Shown here one piece after another: positions 7,724 through 15,320 of a DNA stretch of 31,203 nucleotides. The stretch comes from DATJGF01 sp035495315 (GTDB lineage Bacteria; Verrucomicrobiota; Verrucomicrobiia; Limisphaerales; UBA8199). The stretch spans positions 1 through 31,203 of the forward strand of contig DATJGF010000231.1 of NCBI GenBank assembly GCA_035495315.1, written 5' to 3'. Position numbers and translations under genes: made by a program. How positions within the stretch are numbered: position 1 is the first letter of the stretch; each line of letters opens with the position of its first letter. The notes beneath the pieces are model-generated. The model saw only the letters and a program-made list of their open reading frames with translations. It ran no database searches and was not told where the DNA came from.

Positions 7724-8549
7724 TATTAATTGACGGGTCGCCCGTGGGCGGCGGTGCGCGGTCAGTCTTCGCGGGTGGGCCAAGCAGCTCGGTAAGGATC
7801 GGTTTCAGCCCATCGGCCCAGACCTCGTAAGCCTTGAGCGTCGGATGCAGTTGATCGGCGTTCAGCCTACCCGGAAACGCCCTGCCCTCTTTGTCAGCCA
7901 GTTTGTCATTAACATCGAGATATCGGATTTTCTTGCCGTCGGCCATCCGCGCGAGGTTATGATTGATTTGGTTGATGGTCGGAATCACGGCCAGGTTGTC
8001 GTTACGCGGAAAAATTGCCGTAAGGATGACCGTTGCGCTGGGAGCTTTCGTCTGACACACGCCGACAATTGCTCTTAATCCATCAGAAATGTCTGCGACC
8101 TTTTGTGCATCGCCTGGCTGATTGCCGACATTGTTGATCCCGGCGAGCACAACGATCACCTTTGGGTTCACGCCGTCGAGTTCGCCGTTTTCGAGTCGCC
8201 AGAGAATATTTTCGATTCGGTCGGCTCCCCAACCGAAGTTAGCGGCGTTCCACCCGAAAAAGTTCGTTTTCCAGTTCTGCAGTAGCGGTCGATATTGGGG
8301 ATCGGTTGTACCCCAGCGGCGCGTAATTGAGTCGCCGACGAAATAGACATCGATGCCGCCTTGTTTTGCCTTTTCGACCAGCTGTTGATGGGCGAGGAGC
8401 GAATTAGGATCGGTTCGCGGTCGCGGGTCGCTTGCAGAGCCAGGCGTGTGAGTCGCAGTGAATGACGGCTGCGCGACAACAGAACAAAGTGTCAACGCTG
8501 CCAGAGTGGTAAAGAGAAGACGAGCGCACCGAGAAACCGCCGCCTTCAG
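7689..8549 (-). CDS. Secreted GDSL-type esterase (SGNH family), probable CTG start
   Basis: The 286-aa product has block I VYFVGDSITRRWG (nucleophile S74), block II ANFGWGADRIENILWRL (G108), block III VLAGINNVG (N139/N140) and block V ADQLHPTLKAYEVWA (D232, H235): a full SGNH set of the platelet-activating-factor-acetylhydrolase-like bacterial type. Such enzymes deacylate lipids or acetylated glycans. No ATG or GTG fits the N-terminus. The frame can be extended to 8660, but that part is translated palindromic repeat. CTG at 8547-8549 is preceded by AGGAGGAG six bases upstream and gives a good signal peptide (KAAVSRCARLLFTTLAALTL), so I choose it. The CE15 esterase gene lies upstream on the same strand. 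Confidence 0.82.
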   Translation of the reverse strand: MKAAVSRCARLLFTTLAALTLCSVVAQPSFTATHTPGSASDPRPRTDPNSLLAHQQLVEKAKQGGIDVYFVGDSITRRWGTTDPQYRPLLQNWKTNFFGWNAANFGWGADRIENILWRLENGELDGVNPKVIVVLAGINNVGNQPGDAQKVADISDGLRAIVGVCQTKAPSATVILTAIFPRNDNLAVIPTINQINHNLARMADGKKIRYLDVNDKLADKEGRAFPGRLNADQLHPTLKAYEVWADGLKPILTELLGPPAKTDRAPPPTGDPSINSLKSNVQSPRP

Positions 8550-8554
8550 TTTAG

Positions 8555-8562
8555 GACTCCTC
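8555..8562 (-). promoter_or_regulatory. Strong ribosome-binding site that decides the CTG start
   Basis: Read on the minus strand, AGGAGGAGTCCTAAACTG places a near-perfect Shine-Dalgarno sequence six bases before CTG. Few other genes in the window have any, so the match is notable. Confidence 0.6.
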
Positions 8563-8580
8563 CTGCTGAGAAACTCAGCG

Positions 8581-8692
8581 GAACGTCGAACATTGAACTT
8601 CGAGCATCGAACTTTGAACGAATATCCCTTCAAGCGGGGGATAGGTGGTGCACGGTTCAAGTTCGAGGTTCAGCGTTCGATGTTCGACGTTC
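8581..8692. repeat. GAACGTCGAACATTGAAC-type inverted repeat
   Basis: Left arm 8581-8619 and right arm 8656-8692 are close reverse complements (GAACGTCGAACATtGAAC against GAACGTCGAACATcGAAC on the other strand). The loop is about 36 nt. The right arm contains the stop codon (8670-8672) of the CE15 esterase and encodes its last residues (NRTSNIER); the left arm lies just upstream of the GDSL esterase start. A further single arm is seen near 15188-15216. Confidence 0.7.
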
Positions 8693-10187
8693 GATTTGCG
8701 GTCGTTGGCGCGGCAGCCGACACTGGCGGGACGTGCTTGAGGAGTTTGTCAGCCCAGTCGATGAAGTATTTCATATTGGAGCGGTCCTCGTGACCGCCAT
8801 CGTGTTGACGCCAGGCCAACTCGCCGTCCAACAACCCGGTGTTCACGGGCGGCATTTTGGCGCTGTGGTAATCGTCTTTCTCACCGATATCGTGCGCTCC
8901 GAGCAAACGAAAGACTGGTCCAGCGGCAACCGTGGCCATATAGCTGCCCTGTTGATCCAGCCAATTGGCATCGCCGCGTTCCGGCACACCGTAACTAATG
9001 AAAGTGAAACGCGGGGCACACAACGCAATCAACATGTGCGCATCGACCGGCAGATCCCCGGCGTCCTTACTGCCAAACGAAGATTCCGCAGCGCCATACT
9101 TCAGGAAATTGCCCGCCATCCAATGGTATTCGCCCGAACCGGTCAGATTTTCGACGGCTTCGCCGATGTTGCGGCGATGGAGCTTGGCGCCACCTTCACC
9201 CGAGGAGCCAACGAGCACGGCGGCAAAGCGGGGCTCAAACGCCATCGTGACCAGCGCCGCCTTGCCAAAACGCGATACCCCTTCAATCCCGACTTTCGTA
9301 GCATCGACTGTCGGATCAGTCTCCAAATAATCGAAGCCCCGCGCCGCGCCCCATGCCCAGGCCCGCAACGCACCCCAATCGTCCGGCTTTCGCGCCTGAC
9401 CTTTGTTGATCAATCCGATGATTCCTTTGGTGAGCCCCGCGCCATTATCGGCCTGGATGCTTCCCGGGTTAATTGTCGCGTAGCCCCAACCCGCCGCAAG
9501 CAGTTGTTCAGTCGACGGCGGATCTTTGAATGGCCCGCCGAACTCGAAGCGATTCGTCGGTGCAGGAGTCCCGGCGGCACGCGGCATACCGTCACCGAAG
9601 AACCCGCCAAACATCATCAGCACTGGTACGGGCTCCTTAGCCTTGGCCGGCGTCACAACCGTCATACGAATATCGACGGTAATCGCCTGGCAGCTCGAGT
9701 TATCGACATGGCCAACGAGACGTTTGCCGTTGGCCGACAGATTGCCCACTAAGCCGTCGGTAATATTCGAAACTACGGTCCAGGTCACTTTGGGCACGCT
9801 CTTGGGCACTCGGCCGATTACTTCACGTTCGAAGTCCTCAACAATCTCCGGACGTCGTTGTTTCCACCACATTTCGGCGGTGGTGACCTTCTGCCCGTTT
9901 TTGAGCGTGAGGAGATCGGGCAAATCAGGAAAGGGATTTGCCTTGGCCGGATCGTAATTGGCTGAATTGGTTGCACCGGGTTGGCCGCTGGGTCCTGGAC
10001 GCAGCCGGGTGATGCCCAATTGCTCCATCATGTTCTTATGATCCTGCTGCGCAGTCCAGTTCAGGGGTTCGGCGGTCTTGGCCGATTCGCCCCCTGTCTG
10101 AGCAGAGAGCTCACATGGACAGCTTAAGAAGATCAGCAAACAACACGCGACAGCTCGGTCGAAATTACAAAACGCAAGGTTTCGCAT
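8670..10187 (-). CDS. CE15-family glucuronoyl esterase, secreted
   Basis: The 505-aa product resembles bacterial carbohydrate esterase family 15 enzymes, which cleave ester bonds between glucuronic acid on xylan and lignin alcohols. The nucleophile motif is IEGVSRFGKAALV (S305), followed by VLVGSSGEGGAKLHRRNIGE; E331 may be the alternative acid seen in bacterial CE15. MLIALCAPRFTFISYG and HDGGHED (H462 or H466) supply the rest of the active site. Residues 1-30 form a signal peptide (AVACCLLIFLSCPCELSAQ). The N-terminal region includes LPDLLTLKNGQKVTTAEMW, typical of these proteins. ATG 10185-10187 is chosen because the 21 codons upstream are not signal-like. The C-terminal NRTSNIER is repeat-encoded. 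Confidence 0.88.
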   Translation of the reverse strand: MRNLAFCNFDRAVACCLLIFLSCPCELSAQTGGESAKTAEPLNWTAQQDHKNMMEQLGITRLRPGPSGQPGATNSANYDPAKANPFPDLPDLLTLKNGQKVTTAEMWWKQRRPEIVEDFEREVIGRVPKSVPKVTWTVVSNITDGLVGNLSANGKRLVGHVDNSSCQAITVDIRMTVVTPAKAKEPVPVLMMFGGFFGDGMPRAAGTPAPTNRFEFGGPFKDPPSTEQLLAAGWGYATINPGSIQADNGAGLTKGIIGLINKGQARKPDDWGALRAWAWGAARGFDYLETDPTVDATKVGIEGVSRFGKAALVTMAFEPRFAAVLVGSSGEGGAKLHRRNIGEAVENLTGSGEYHWMAGNFLKYGAAESSFGSKDAGDLPVDAHMLIALCAPRFTFISYGVPERGDANWLDQQGSYMATVAAGPVFRLLGAHDIGEKDDYHSAKMPPVNTGLLDGELAWRQHDGGHEDRSNMKYFIDWADKLLKHVPPVSAAAPTTANRTSNIER

Positions 10188-10287
10188 AGAGTGTCCAGCC
10201 ACAGAGCAACATCGTGCGCCCTTCGTGATCTGGTGGGCGGAGTTTGCCAAATCTAGGAGGGAACGTCCAGCGGAGCAGTTACTGTGG

Positions 10288-10458
10288 AATGACGCCGGGC
10301 ACGATTAAAAGTGGATGCGAATGCGCTTTTACTCCCCGTTGCTTCATCTCATTAACACCTCCATTTATGGAGGTGTACCAGGTCCTCGGTGGATCGAACC
10401 CTTTCAAATTGAAAGGGTTTGTCGCCACCGCCCACTTTTAATCGCACCCAATGACGCC
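10288..10458. mobile_element. MITE-like element with 18-bp terminal inverted repeats and a 9-bp target duplication
   Basis: The element proper is 10297-10449 (153 bp). Its left end GGGCACGATTAAAAGTGG (10297-10314) and the reverse complement of its right end GGGTGCGATTAAAAGTGG (10432-10449) agree at 16 of 18 positions. Both ends are directly abutted by the exact direct repeat AATGACGCC (10288-10296 and 10450-10458), as expected of a target-site duplication. Inside are two perfect hairpins: ACACCTCCAT/ATGGAGGTGT, and AACCCTTTC/GAAAGGGTT enclosed by CGGTGG/CCACCG. There is no coding capacity. It would depend on a transposase encoded elsewhere; 9-bp duplications are known for IS1 and some IS4-group elements, but I cannot assign the family. 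Confidence 0.8.
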
Positions 10459-10519
10459 GCGCCTTAAGTGAAATGCCCGGATGCTCGACACTCTTTGCAC
10501 GGGATTATTCCCAGGGCGC

Positions 10520-10608
10520 GTTGCCCAAACGTTTCGGAAAGCCGAGCTCCGCGAGGCCGACTTTTAACCAGATTTGGCCTCGTGGACCTCGCGGAGCTCG
10601 GCGTTCCG
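10520..10608. repeat. GCCGAGCTCCGCGAGG palindrome (dispersed family)
   Basis: The arms at 10535-10556 and 10587-10608 are reverse complements with one mismatch in 22, around a 30-nt loop. The left arm is led by GTTGCCCAAACGTTT (10520-10534). The same 15 bases and a diverged arm recur at 16358-16400 in front of the lipoprotein gene, so this is a dispersed family. It lies downstream of the small membrane protein (minus strand) and could act as its transcript end, though no T-run follows. Confidence 0.7.
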
Positions 10609-10639
10609 AATTTGCAAATTTGAGCACCTCGGCCCTGCT

Positions 10640-10873
10640 TTAAACCCAAAGACTCAGGCTCAGAAGTGCAACTGCGCTCAGCGCGAGGATTAGCCAAACG
10701 ATTCGCTCCGCCCCTGAACCATCAAGCGCCTCTTGCCGTAAGCGCTCGAGCTCCGAGCCCGGCCTCGTGGCCGGAGCGATTGTGCGCCGGACAGTGCGCA
10801 CGCGGTTGGTCGTTGGGACCGGGAGGGCAATGGTCCGGCCGGCCACCGAAATGGAGTCGAGATTCATTTGCAT
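10640..10873 (-). CDS. Small tail-anchored membrane protein, hypothetical
   Basis: The 77-aa product has a polar, Arg/Pro-rich N-terminal half (TTNRVRTVRRTIAPATRPGS), a short helix ELERLRQEAL, and a C-terminal membrane segment, IVWLILALSAVALLSLSLWV, that ends the protein. AGGGTG lies 5 bases before the ATG at 10871-10873; the second ATG at 10865-10867 is also possible. The gene is divergent from the MocR-type regulator, with about 150 bp between starts. I do not recognise a family. The ribosome-binding site and clean C-terminal anchor support a real gene. Confidence 0.6.
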   Translation of the reverse strand: MQMNLDSISVAGRTIALPVPTTNRVRTVRRTIAPATRPGSELERLRQEALDGSGAERIVWLILALSAVALLSLSLWV

Positions 10874-11025
10874 GATGGCACCCTAATCCCTTTCACCAAT
10901 CGCAACAGATGCAGCGGAGAAGAAAGATGACCATAACAGTTGCTCCGAGCGCAAAAACTGTACTGGTCAACTTTTGTGCGAGGTGTAACTATCGGTGGCG
11001 ATATTCCGGATTAATTTAAAATTCT

Positions 11026-12531
11026 ATGATTCACGACCTTGCCTCCCATACCGCCGCGCAGCTTGACTGCGACGAGATGCTGTACAAGCAGGTGGCACTT
11101 AGAATCTCGGAGTTGATCGAGCACGGCACGTTGCGGCCGGGTGAACGGGTGCCCTCAGTGCGCAAATGCAGCCAACAGCAGAACGTGAGCATAGCGACCG
11201 TTATGCAAGCGTACCGTCTGCTGGAAAATCGCGGACTGATCGAGGCCCGTCCGCAATCAGGGTACTATGTGCGGTTGCAGCGCTGGACTCCCGCGCCCGA
11301 GCCGGGTCGCTCGAAACCGCCGCCTCGCGCAGTCGAACTGCGAGGAGTGAGCGATTTGATCATGCAGGTGATCAAAGCGGGGCGCGATCCAAACCTGGTG
11401 CGCTTGGGTGCTTCTCTGCCCAGTCCGGAATTGTTTCCGATACAGGAACTGCATCGGGCGATGGCATCTGCCGGACGTCGCTCCTCCGTCGCAGCCAACA
11501 GCTACGATTCACCGCCCGGCAACCACGCGTTGCGCGTGCAGATTGCACGCCGGGCTATGGAGGCCGGCTGCACCCTCGCGCCGGATGACATCATAACGAC
11601 CGTCGGGGCGACGGAGGCAATGAACCTTTGTCTGCGTGCGGTAGCCAAACCGGGAGATGTCATTGCTATCGAGTCGCCGACCTTTTTCGGGATTTTGCAG
11701 ATTATCGAGTCGCTCGGCATGCGGGTCTGCGAACTGCCGACTTATCCTCGCGAGGGAATTTGTCTCGATGAACTCGCGCTGCGTCTCAAAACGTGCCGTA
11801 TCAAAGCCTGCCTACTGACGCCCAATTTCAGCAACCCGCTCGGTAGCTGCATGCCCGACGAAAAGAAGAAGGAATTGGTCCGAATGCTGGCCCGTCGGCA
11901 GATCCCGCTCATTGAAGATGACATCTACGGGAACCTCACCTTTGGTCAAACGCGTCCCAAGGTTGCCAAAGCTTTCGATGAAGACGGATGGGTGATGCTT
12001 TGCGATTCCTTCACCAAGACGCTTTCGCCCGGGTACCGCGTCGGCTGGGTTGCGCCCGGCCGGTTCAAAGAGCGCGTCGAGTTTTTGAAATTCGTTAACA
12101 CCGGGGCGACGCCGTCGTTGCCGCAAATGGCGATTGCGGAGTTCCTCCAGAATGGCGGCTACGATCATCATTTGAGAAAGATTCGCAGACTCTATGCCGC
12201 ACAAATGCATTGCATGTCGCAAGCAATCAGCCACTACTTTCCTCCCGGAACCAAATTGACGCGACCCACCGGCGGGATGTGCCTCTGGGTTGAGTTGCCG
12301 GCGCACATCGACGCCCTGCGCGTGTATGAATTGGGCATGGCAGCCGGAATCAGCACCGCCCCGGGCCCGATCTTTTCAGCCAAACGGAAATTTCCGAATT
12401 TTATCCGGATTAACTGTGGCAATCCATGGTCGGAGAAAATGGAAAACGCCGTGCGGCAATTGGGGACGATTATCGAATCCCTCGGCCCCGCCGAAGAAAC
12501 GCATAGCGGCCTTAGAGCGGTAGCCAATTAG
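11026..12531 (+). CDS. MocR-type GntR-family regulator with aminotransferase domain
   Basis: The 501-aa protein combines an N-terminal winged helix of the GntR type (about 15-85: YKQVALRISELIEHGTLRPG, then VPSVRKCSQQQNVSIATVMQ and RGLIEARPQSGYYV) with a fold-type I PLP aminotransferase domain. Aminotransferase motifs are NFSNPLGSCMP, IEDDIYG and DSFTKTLSPGYRVGWV, where K331 should form the Schiff base with PLP. MocR proteins usually regulate vitamin B6, GABA or amino-acid genes and often a divergent neighbour; here that is the small membrane protein at 10640-10873, whose function is unknown. A leader before the HTH of about 17 residues is ordinary. No Shine-Dalgarno is seen. It ends 14 bp from the convergent PQQ-propeller gene. 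Confidence 0.92.
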   Translation: MIHDLASHTAAQLDCDEMLYKQVALRISELIEHGTLRPGERVPSVRKCSQQQNVSIATVMQAYRLLENRGLIEARPQSGYYVRLQRWTPAPEPGRSKPPPRAVELRGVSDLIMQVIKAGRDPNLVRLGASLPSPELFPIQELHRAMASAGRRSSVAANSYDSPPGNHALRVQIARRAMEAGCTLAPDDIITTVGATEAMNLCLRAVAKPGDVIAIESPTFFGILQIIESLGMRVCELPTYPREGICLDELALRLKTCRIKACLLTPNFSNPLGSCMPDEKKKELVRMLARRQIPLIEDDIYGNLTFGQTRPKVAKAFDEDGWVMLCDSFTKTLSPGYRVGWVAPGRFKERVEFLKFVNTGATPSLPQMAIAEFLQNGGYDHHLRKIRRLYAAQMHCMSQAISHYFPPGTKLTRPTGGMCLWVELPAHIDALRVYELGMAAGISTAPGPIFSAKRKFPNFIRINCGNPWSEKMENAVRQLGTIIESLGPAEETHSGLRAVAN

Positions 12532-12545
12532 CTCCAGCCACCCAT

Positions 12546-13886
12546 TTAGCTGGCGGCGAGCGAGACGCAAATCAGTTCCTTGCCGTTGTGCACATAAGCG
12601 CACCGGTTGGCAAAAGCCGGATGGCACCAGGTAACGATGCGGCCTCGAGTTTTTTCCAGCGGTTCCAGAAGTTTCGCGCGGCTGATTTCGTGATATCCCT
12701 CCGGGCGTAGCTTAGCAATAATCAGTTCGCCCTGGTCATTGTAGAGAAAGGTTCGATCTTCCTGCTCGGTCAGAAAGGCGTTGCCGAAAAACGCCTTCTC
12801 GCCCCCGGTCGCGGCATAAGTCTCCCACTTGCGGTCGCCGGTTTTTGCCTCCAAACATCGCAATTCACCGAAACCGCAAACGCCATAGATATATCCGTCC
12901 TTGATCACCGGAGTGCCCAGAATGGTATGAAGCCCGTCATTCATCACCTCGTCGCTTGTGCTGCGTCGGTTCCAAAATACTTTGGGTCCTTCCGGCAGAA
13001 GCTGGAGCATTAATGATCCCTGGTAAAAGCACGTCAGGAACAGCCTATCTCTCTGGAGCCGCGGCATAGCGATTGTCACCTCCGGACGCTTGGGTTCCCC
13101 ACCCACGGGATACGGATGTGACCAGAGTAAGGTGCCCGTCTGCGGGTCCAGCCCGCTGACTGCGTCTGGATGCCAAATAATCAACTGGCGACGGCCTTGG
13201 ATACTGTAAATCACCGGCGGGGCGTAACCAATTTCCACCGCGTTCATCGCGTGCCAAAGTTCCTTCCCGGTATCTTTATCAAAGGCGACAACCGCTGTAT
13301 TTGTTCCACCAACCAGGCAGATAAGACGGTCACCATCCAGCAACGGATGAGCCGCCCAGCCCCAAACCGGCGGCTTGGATAGATACTCGGTCAGAAAATG
13401 CCGGGCCCAAATCACCTCGCCGCGTTCGGCGCTCAAACAAAGCAAATCACCCATTGCCCCCAATGAGTAAACCCGCCCATCAGCCACCGTGGGTGTAGTG
13501 CGAGGTCCCGCCGGGTAACCGATATTGTAGAGACAAGGATAAGAATGCTCCCAAACTGCGTGGCCCGTAGTGGCGTCAAGGCAGAGAACACGTTCTTTCT
13601 TGATGGTGCCAACACTTTCTTTTGAAGCATTGTCGCTCGCGGCAGAGCTCACCGGACGATCCAGAACGAAAAGACGTTTGCCGACAACTGCCGGCCCCGA
13701 GTAACCGCCTTGGATTGGAGCCCGCCATACTACCTTCGGACCATTGGCCGGAAAGTGGGAGAGGATGCCGTGTTCCCGCCAGACATCATCGCGCTGCGGG
13801 CCCATCCATTGTGGCCAGTCATCGCCTCGTCCAAGCGTTGGCAAAAAACAGCAGATGAGTAACAAAAGAAAGCTACGGAGATTCAT
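12546..13886 (-). CDS. Exported PQQ-like beta-propeller protein
   Basis: The 446-aa product has a signal peptide (MNLRSFLLLLICCFLPTLG) followed by DDWPQWMGPQRDDVW, the opening typical of planctomycete and verrucomicrobial PQQ-propeller proteins. Blade repeats with the pattern L-D-x-x-T-G-x-x-x-W occur at CLDATTGHAVWEH, CLSAERGEVIWAR, AFDKDTGKELWHA, GLDPQTGTLLWSH and CLEAKTGDRKWET. The fold is an eight-bladed propeller related to PQQ alcohol dehydrogenases and BamB. Redox residues are not evident, so a binding or scaffold role outside the cytoplasm is more likely than catalysis. Start ATG at 13884-13886. It is convergent with the MocR gene. Confidence 0.88.
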   Translation of the reverse strand: MNLRSFLLLLICCFLPTLGRGDDWPQWMGPQRDDVWREHGILSHFPANGPKVVWRAPIQGGYSGPAVVGKRLFVLDRPVSSAASDNASKESVGTIKKERVLCLDATTGHAVWEHSYPCLYNIGYPAGPRTTPTVADGRVYSLGAMGDLLCLSAERGEVIWARHFLTEYLSKPPVWGWAAHPLLDGDRLICLVGGTNTAVVAFDKDTGKELWHAMNAVEIGYAPPVIYSIQGRRQLIIWHPDAVSGLDPQTGTLLWSHPYPVGGEPKRPEVTIAMPRLQRDRLFLTCFYQGSLMLQLLPEGPKVFWNRRSTSDEVMNDGLHTILGTPVIKDGYIYGVCGFGELRCLEAKTGDRKWETYAATGGEKAFFGNAFLTEQEDRTFLYNDQGELIIAKLRPEGYHEISRAKLLEPLEKTRGRIVTWCHPAFANRCAYVHNGKELICVSLAAS

Positions 13887-14001
13887 GCGATGGACACTAC
13901 CATCGGAATCTATTTCGTGCCAGATGGATAATATCTCGTTGAAGTGCGCGAGAACACGAATCAGGAGGACGAACTGAAGCCAGAGTCGCAGTGCCCAATA
14001 T

Positions 14002-15081
14002 TTACCGCTGAAAAGTTAAAAGCGGTTTTAATTTGTGGCAAGCCCGACGCAGAAAACTCCGACAGGATGGCCGCTCGAGTTTCCCTTCCGCGACCATTAC
14101 AGAGGCGTTCATCAGCCGCTTTTTGTACAGAGTGATGCCGGTGCCAATATCAATCCACTGCAAACCCAAAGGCTCGGCGTATTGAGCCATTTTTAAGAGC
14201 AGAATCAGACCAGGCGAATATTTGGCAAATTGACGATCGTAGGCCGGAAACCAATAGTGCCAAACCGTTCGGGAGCGCATCCCCAGATGCCCCGCCACCA
14301 GACGCTGACCCGCAAAAAGCAATGACAGCATCCCGGCGAAATTTGGATTCTGCGTACAGTGAACGCGATCGACGAGCCTGCGTCCCCAATCCGTCGCAAA
14401 CAGATCGTTCCAACCGCTCTGGCGATACTGTTGAGATTTCCATCCCAGAACCTGAGCCAGCAATTTTGGGTCCAAGGAATGAACAACGAATCGAACCGGG
14501 CCTATCTCGCGTTGCATCCGGCGTATCATGTATTCGCATCGTTTGATCTGATGCGTTCCAGCCGCCCGCCGCTCCCGAACATAAGTCACGTAACCTCGCG
14601 AAAGATCAATTCGCGCCGAGGCGGTGCACTTTTTGTGATAAGGAACGAACAGACACTGGGAGGCCAGCAACCGATCGAAATTCCAGTCGGTCAAATTACA
14701 AGCTTTCAAAAGTTTTTGGGGGTCGAACGTGAAGCCGGGCTGGCATATCAAACCCTGGTAGTCAGAAACCAGCCCACCCACAGGAACGGCTCGCGAAGCG
14801 GTTCGCCGCTGAAACGGGAATATAGCGACGATTCGATCGTTTTCTCGAATAAGCGCCACCTCGACGTCGTCCCGTACCGAGGCGACCGCCTGCGTAAACT
14901 CAGCAGAGAAGCAGGGACTGCAAAGCTCGGGATTGCTGCCTTGCAATTGGCGCCAGGCGATTACCTCTTCGGAGCTTAATGCACGGCCTGGGACCAGATC
15001 GATTGACAGGCGACAAGACTGAGCGCCTTCCCGCCCAGTCTGACAAAAGGGCTCGGACGCCGACACCGGTTGCACAATCAT
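14002..15081 (-). CDS. FemAB/CelD-like GNAT-fold acyltransferase
   Basis: The 359-aa protein fits the group annotated as CelD/BcsL or FemAB-like, which carries two GNAT folds. Visible regions are WRQLQGSNPELCSPCFSAEF (the usual W..L....P..SP.F start), VALIRENDRIVAIFPFQRR, the second GNAT half with KSQQYRQSGWNDLF, LLFAGQRLVAGHLGMRSRT, WHYWFPAYDRQFAKYSPGLI and IDIGTGITLYKKRLMN. Proteins of this group occur in exopolysaccharide and cell-envelope loci; the acyl donor and substrate here are unknown. ATG 15079-15081 is preferred over an ATG 29 codons upstream, because that stretch encodes a perfect 12-bp hairpin. It is divergent from the FkbM methyltransferase. Confidence 0.82.
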   Translation of the reverse strand: MIVQPVSASEPFCQTGREGAQSCRLSIDLVPGRALSSEEVIAWRQLQGSNPELCSPCFSAEFTQAVASVRDDVEVALIRENDRIVAIFPFQRRTASRAVPVGGLVSDYQGLICQPGFTFDPQKLLKACNLTDWNFDRLLASQCLFVPYHKKCTASARIDLSRGYVTYVRERRAAGTHQIKRCEYMIRRMQREIGPVRFVVHSLDPKLLAQVLGWKSQQYRQSGWNDLFATDWGRRLVDRVHCTQNPNFAGMLSLLFAGQRLVAGHLGMRSRTVWHYWFPAYDRQFAKYSPGLILLLKMAQYAEPLGLQWIDIGTGITLYKKRLMNASVMVAEGKLERPSCRSFLRRACHKLKPLLTFQR

Positions 15082-15105
15082 TGTGGTTGAAAATGAGCGT
15101 TTCAG

Positions 15106-15134
15106 CTTCAAACGTCCCCCCTGGACGTTTGAAG
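15106..15134. promoter_or_regulatory. Perfect 12-bp hairpin upstream of the FemAB-like gene
   Basis: CTTCAAACGTCC (15106-15117) and GGACGTTTGAAG (15123-15134) are exact reverse complements around a 5-nt loop. The hairpin ends 24 bp upstream of the chosen ATG, so it could be a leader structure or an operator. Confidence 0.55.
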
Positions 15135-15320
15135 ACAAGGTAGGGGATTCCCTCCTGAGGTGGTGCAACAGCTCAAAGTCTCAGAATTTCAAAGTTCAAA
15201 CTTCGAGGTTCAGCACTTAGACGTTCTGACAGGTATTTGCCAGGAAACCCACCACGCCCTCGCACACACGCGAGAGGGTGTGTTATGTTCCAAAGACTGG
15301 CATAGTGACGGATCCCGGCT
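15135..15320. other. Divergent intergenic region between the FemAB-like and FkbM genes
   Basis: It contains a single repeat arm near 15188-15216 (AAAGTTCAAACTTCGAGGTT), related to the GAACGTCGAAC family. An imperfect stem, CCCTCGC with GCGAGAGGG, lies at about 15254-15276. No gene is seen. Promoters for both neighbours should lie here, but I cannot point to clear boxes. Confidence 0.5.

Larger units (their letters stand above)
10188..10639. other. Gene-free region holding a MITE-like element and a long palindrome
   Basis: No convincing gene is present. It separates the CE15 esterase start (10187) from the end of a small membrane-protein gene (10640). It holds the 153-bp element at 10297-10449 and the GAGCTC palindrome at 10520-10608, both described separately. 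A 65-codon plus-strand reading frame crossing the element has no features of a protein. Confidence 0.7.

Noticed and set aside
8733..9752. A 339-codon plus-strand open frame
   Set aside because: It lies antisense within the CE15 esterase gene, whose protein has clear motifs. The antisense product has no recognisable domain or signal.
10385..10400. tRNA T-arm-like GGTTCGATCC on the minus strand
   Set aside because: No acceptor stem, anticodon arm or T-stem pairing could be found around it; it belongs to a hairpin of the element.
10244..10441. 65-codon plus-strand frame
   Set aside because: It is translated from the MITE-like element and its flank; the inverted repeats explain the sequence.
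14359..14979. A 206-codon plus-strand open frame
   Set aside because: It is antisense to the FemAB-like gene and shows no protein features.
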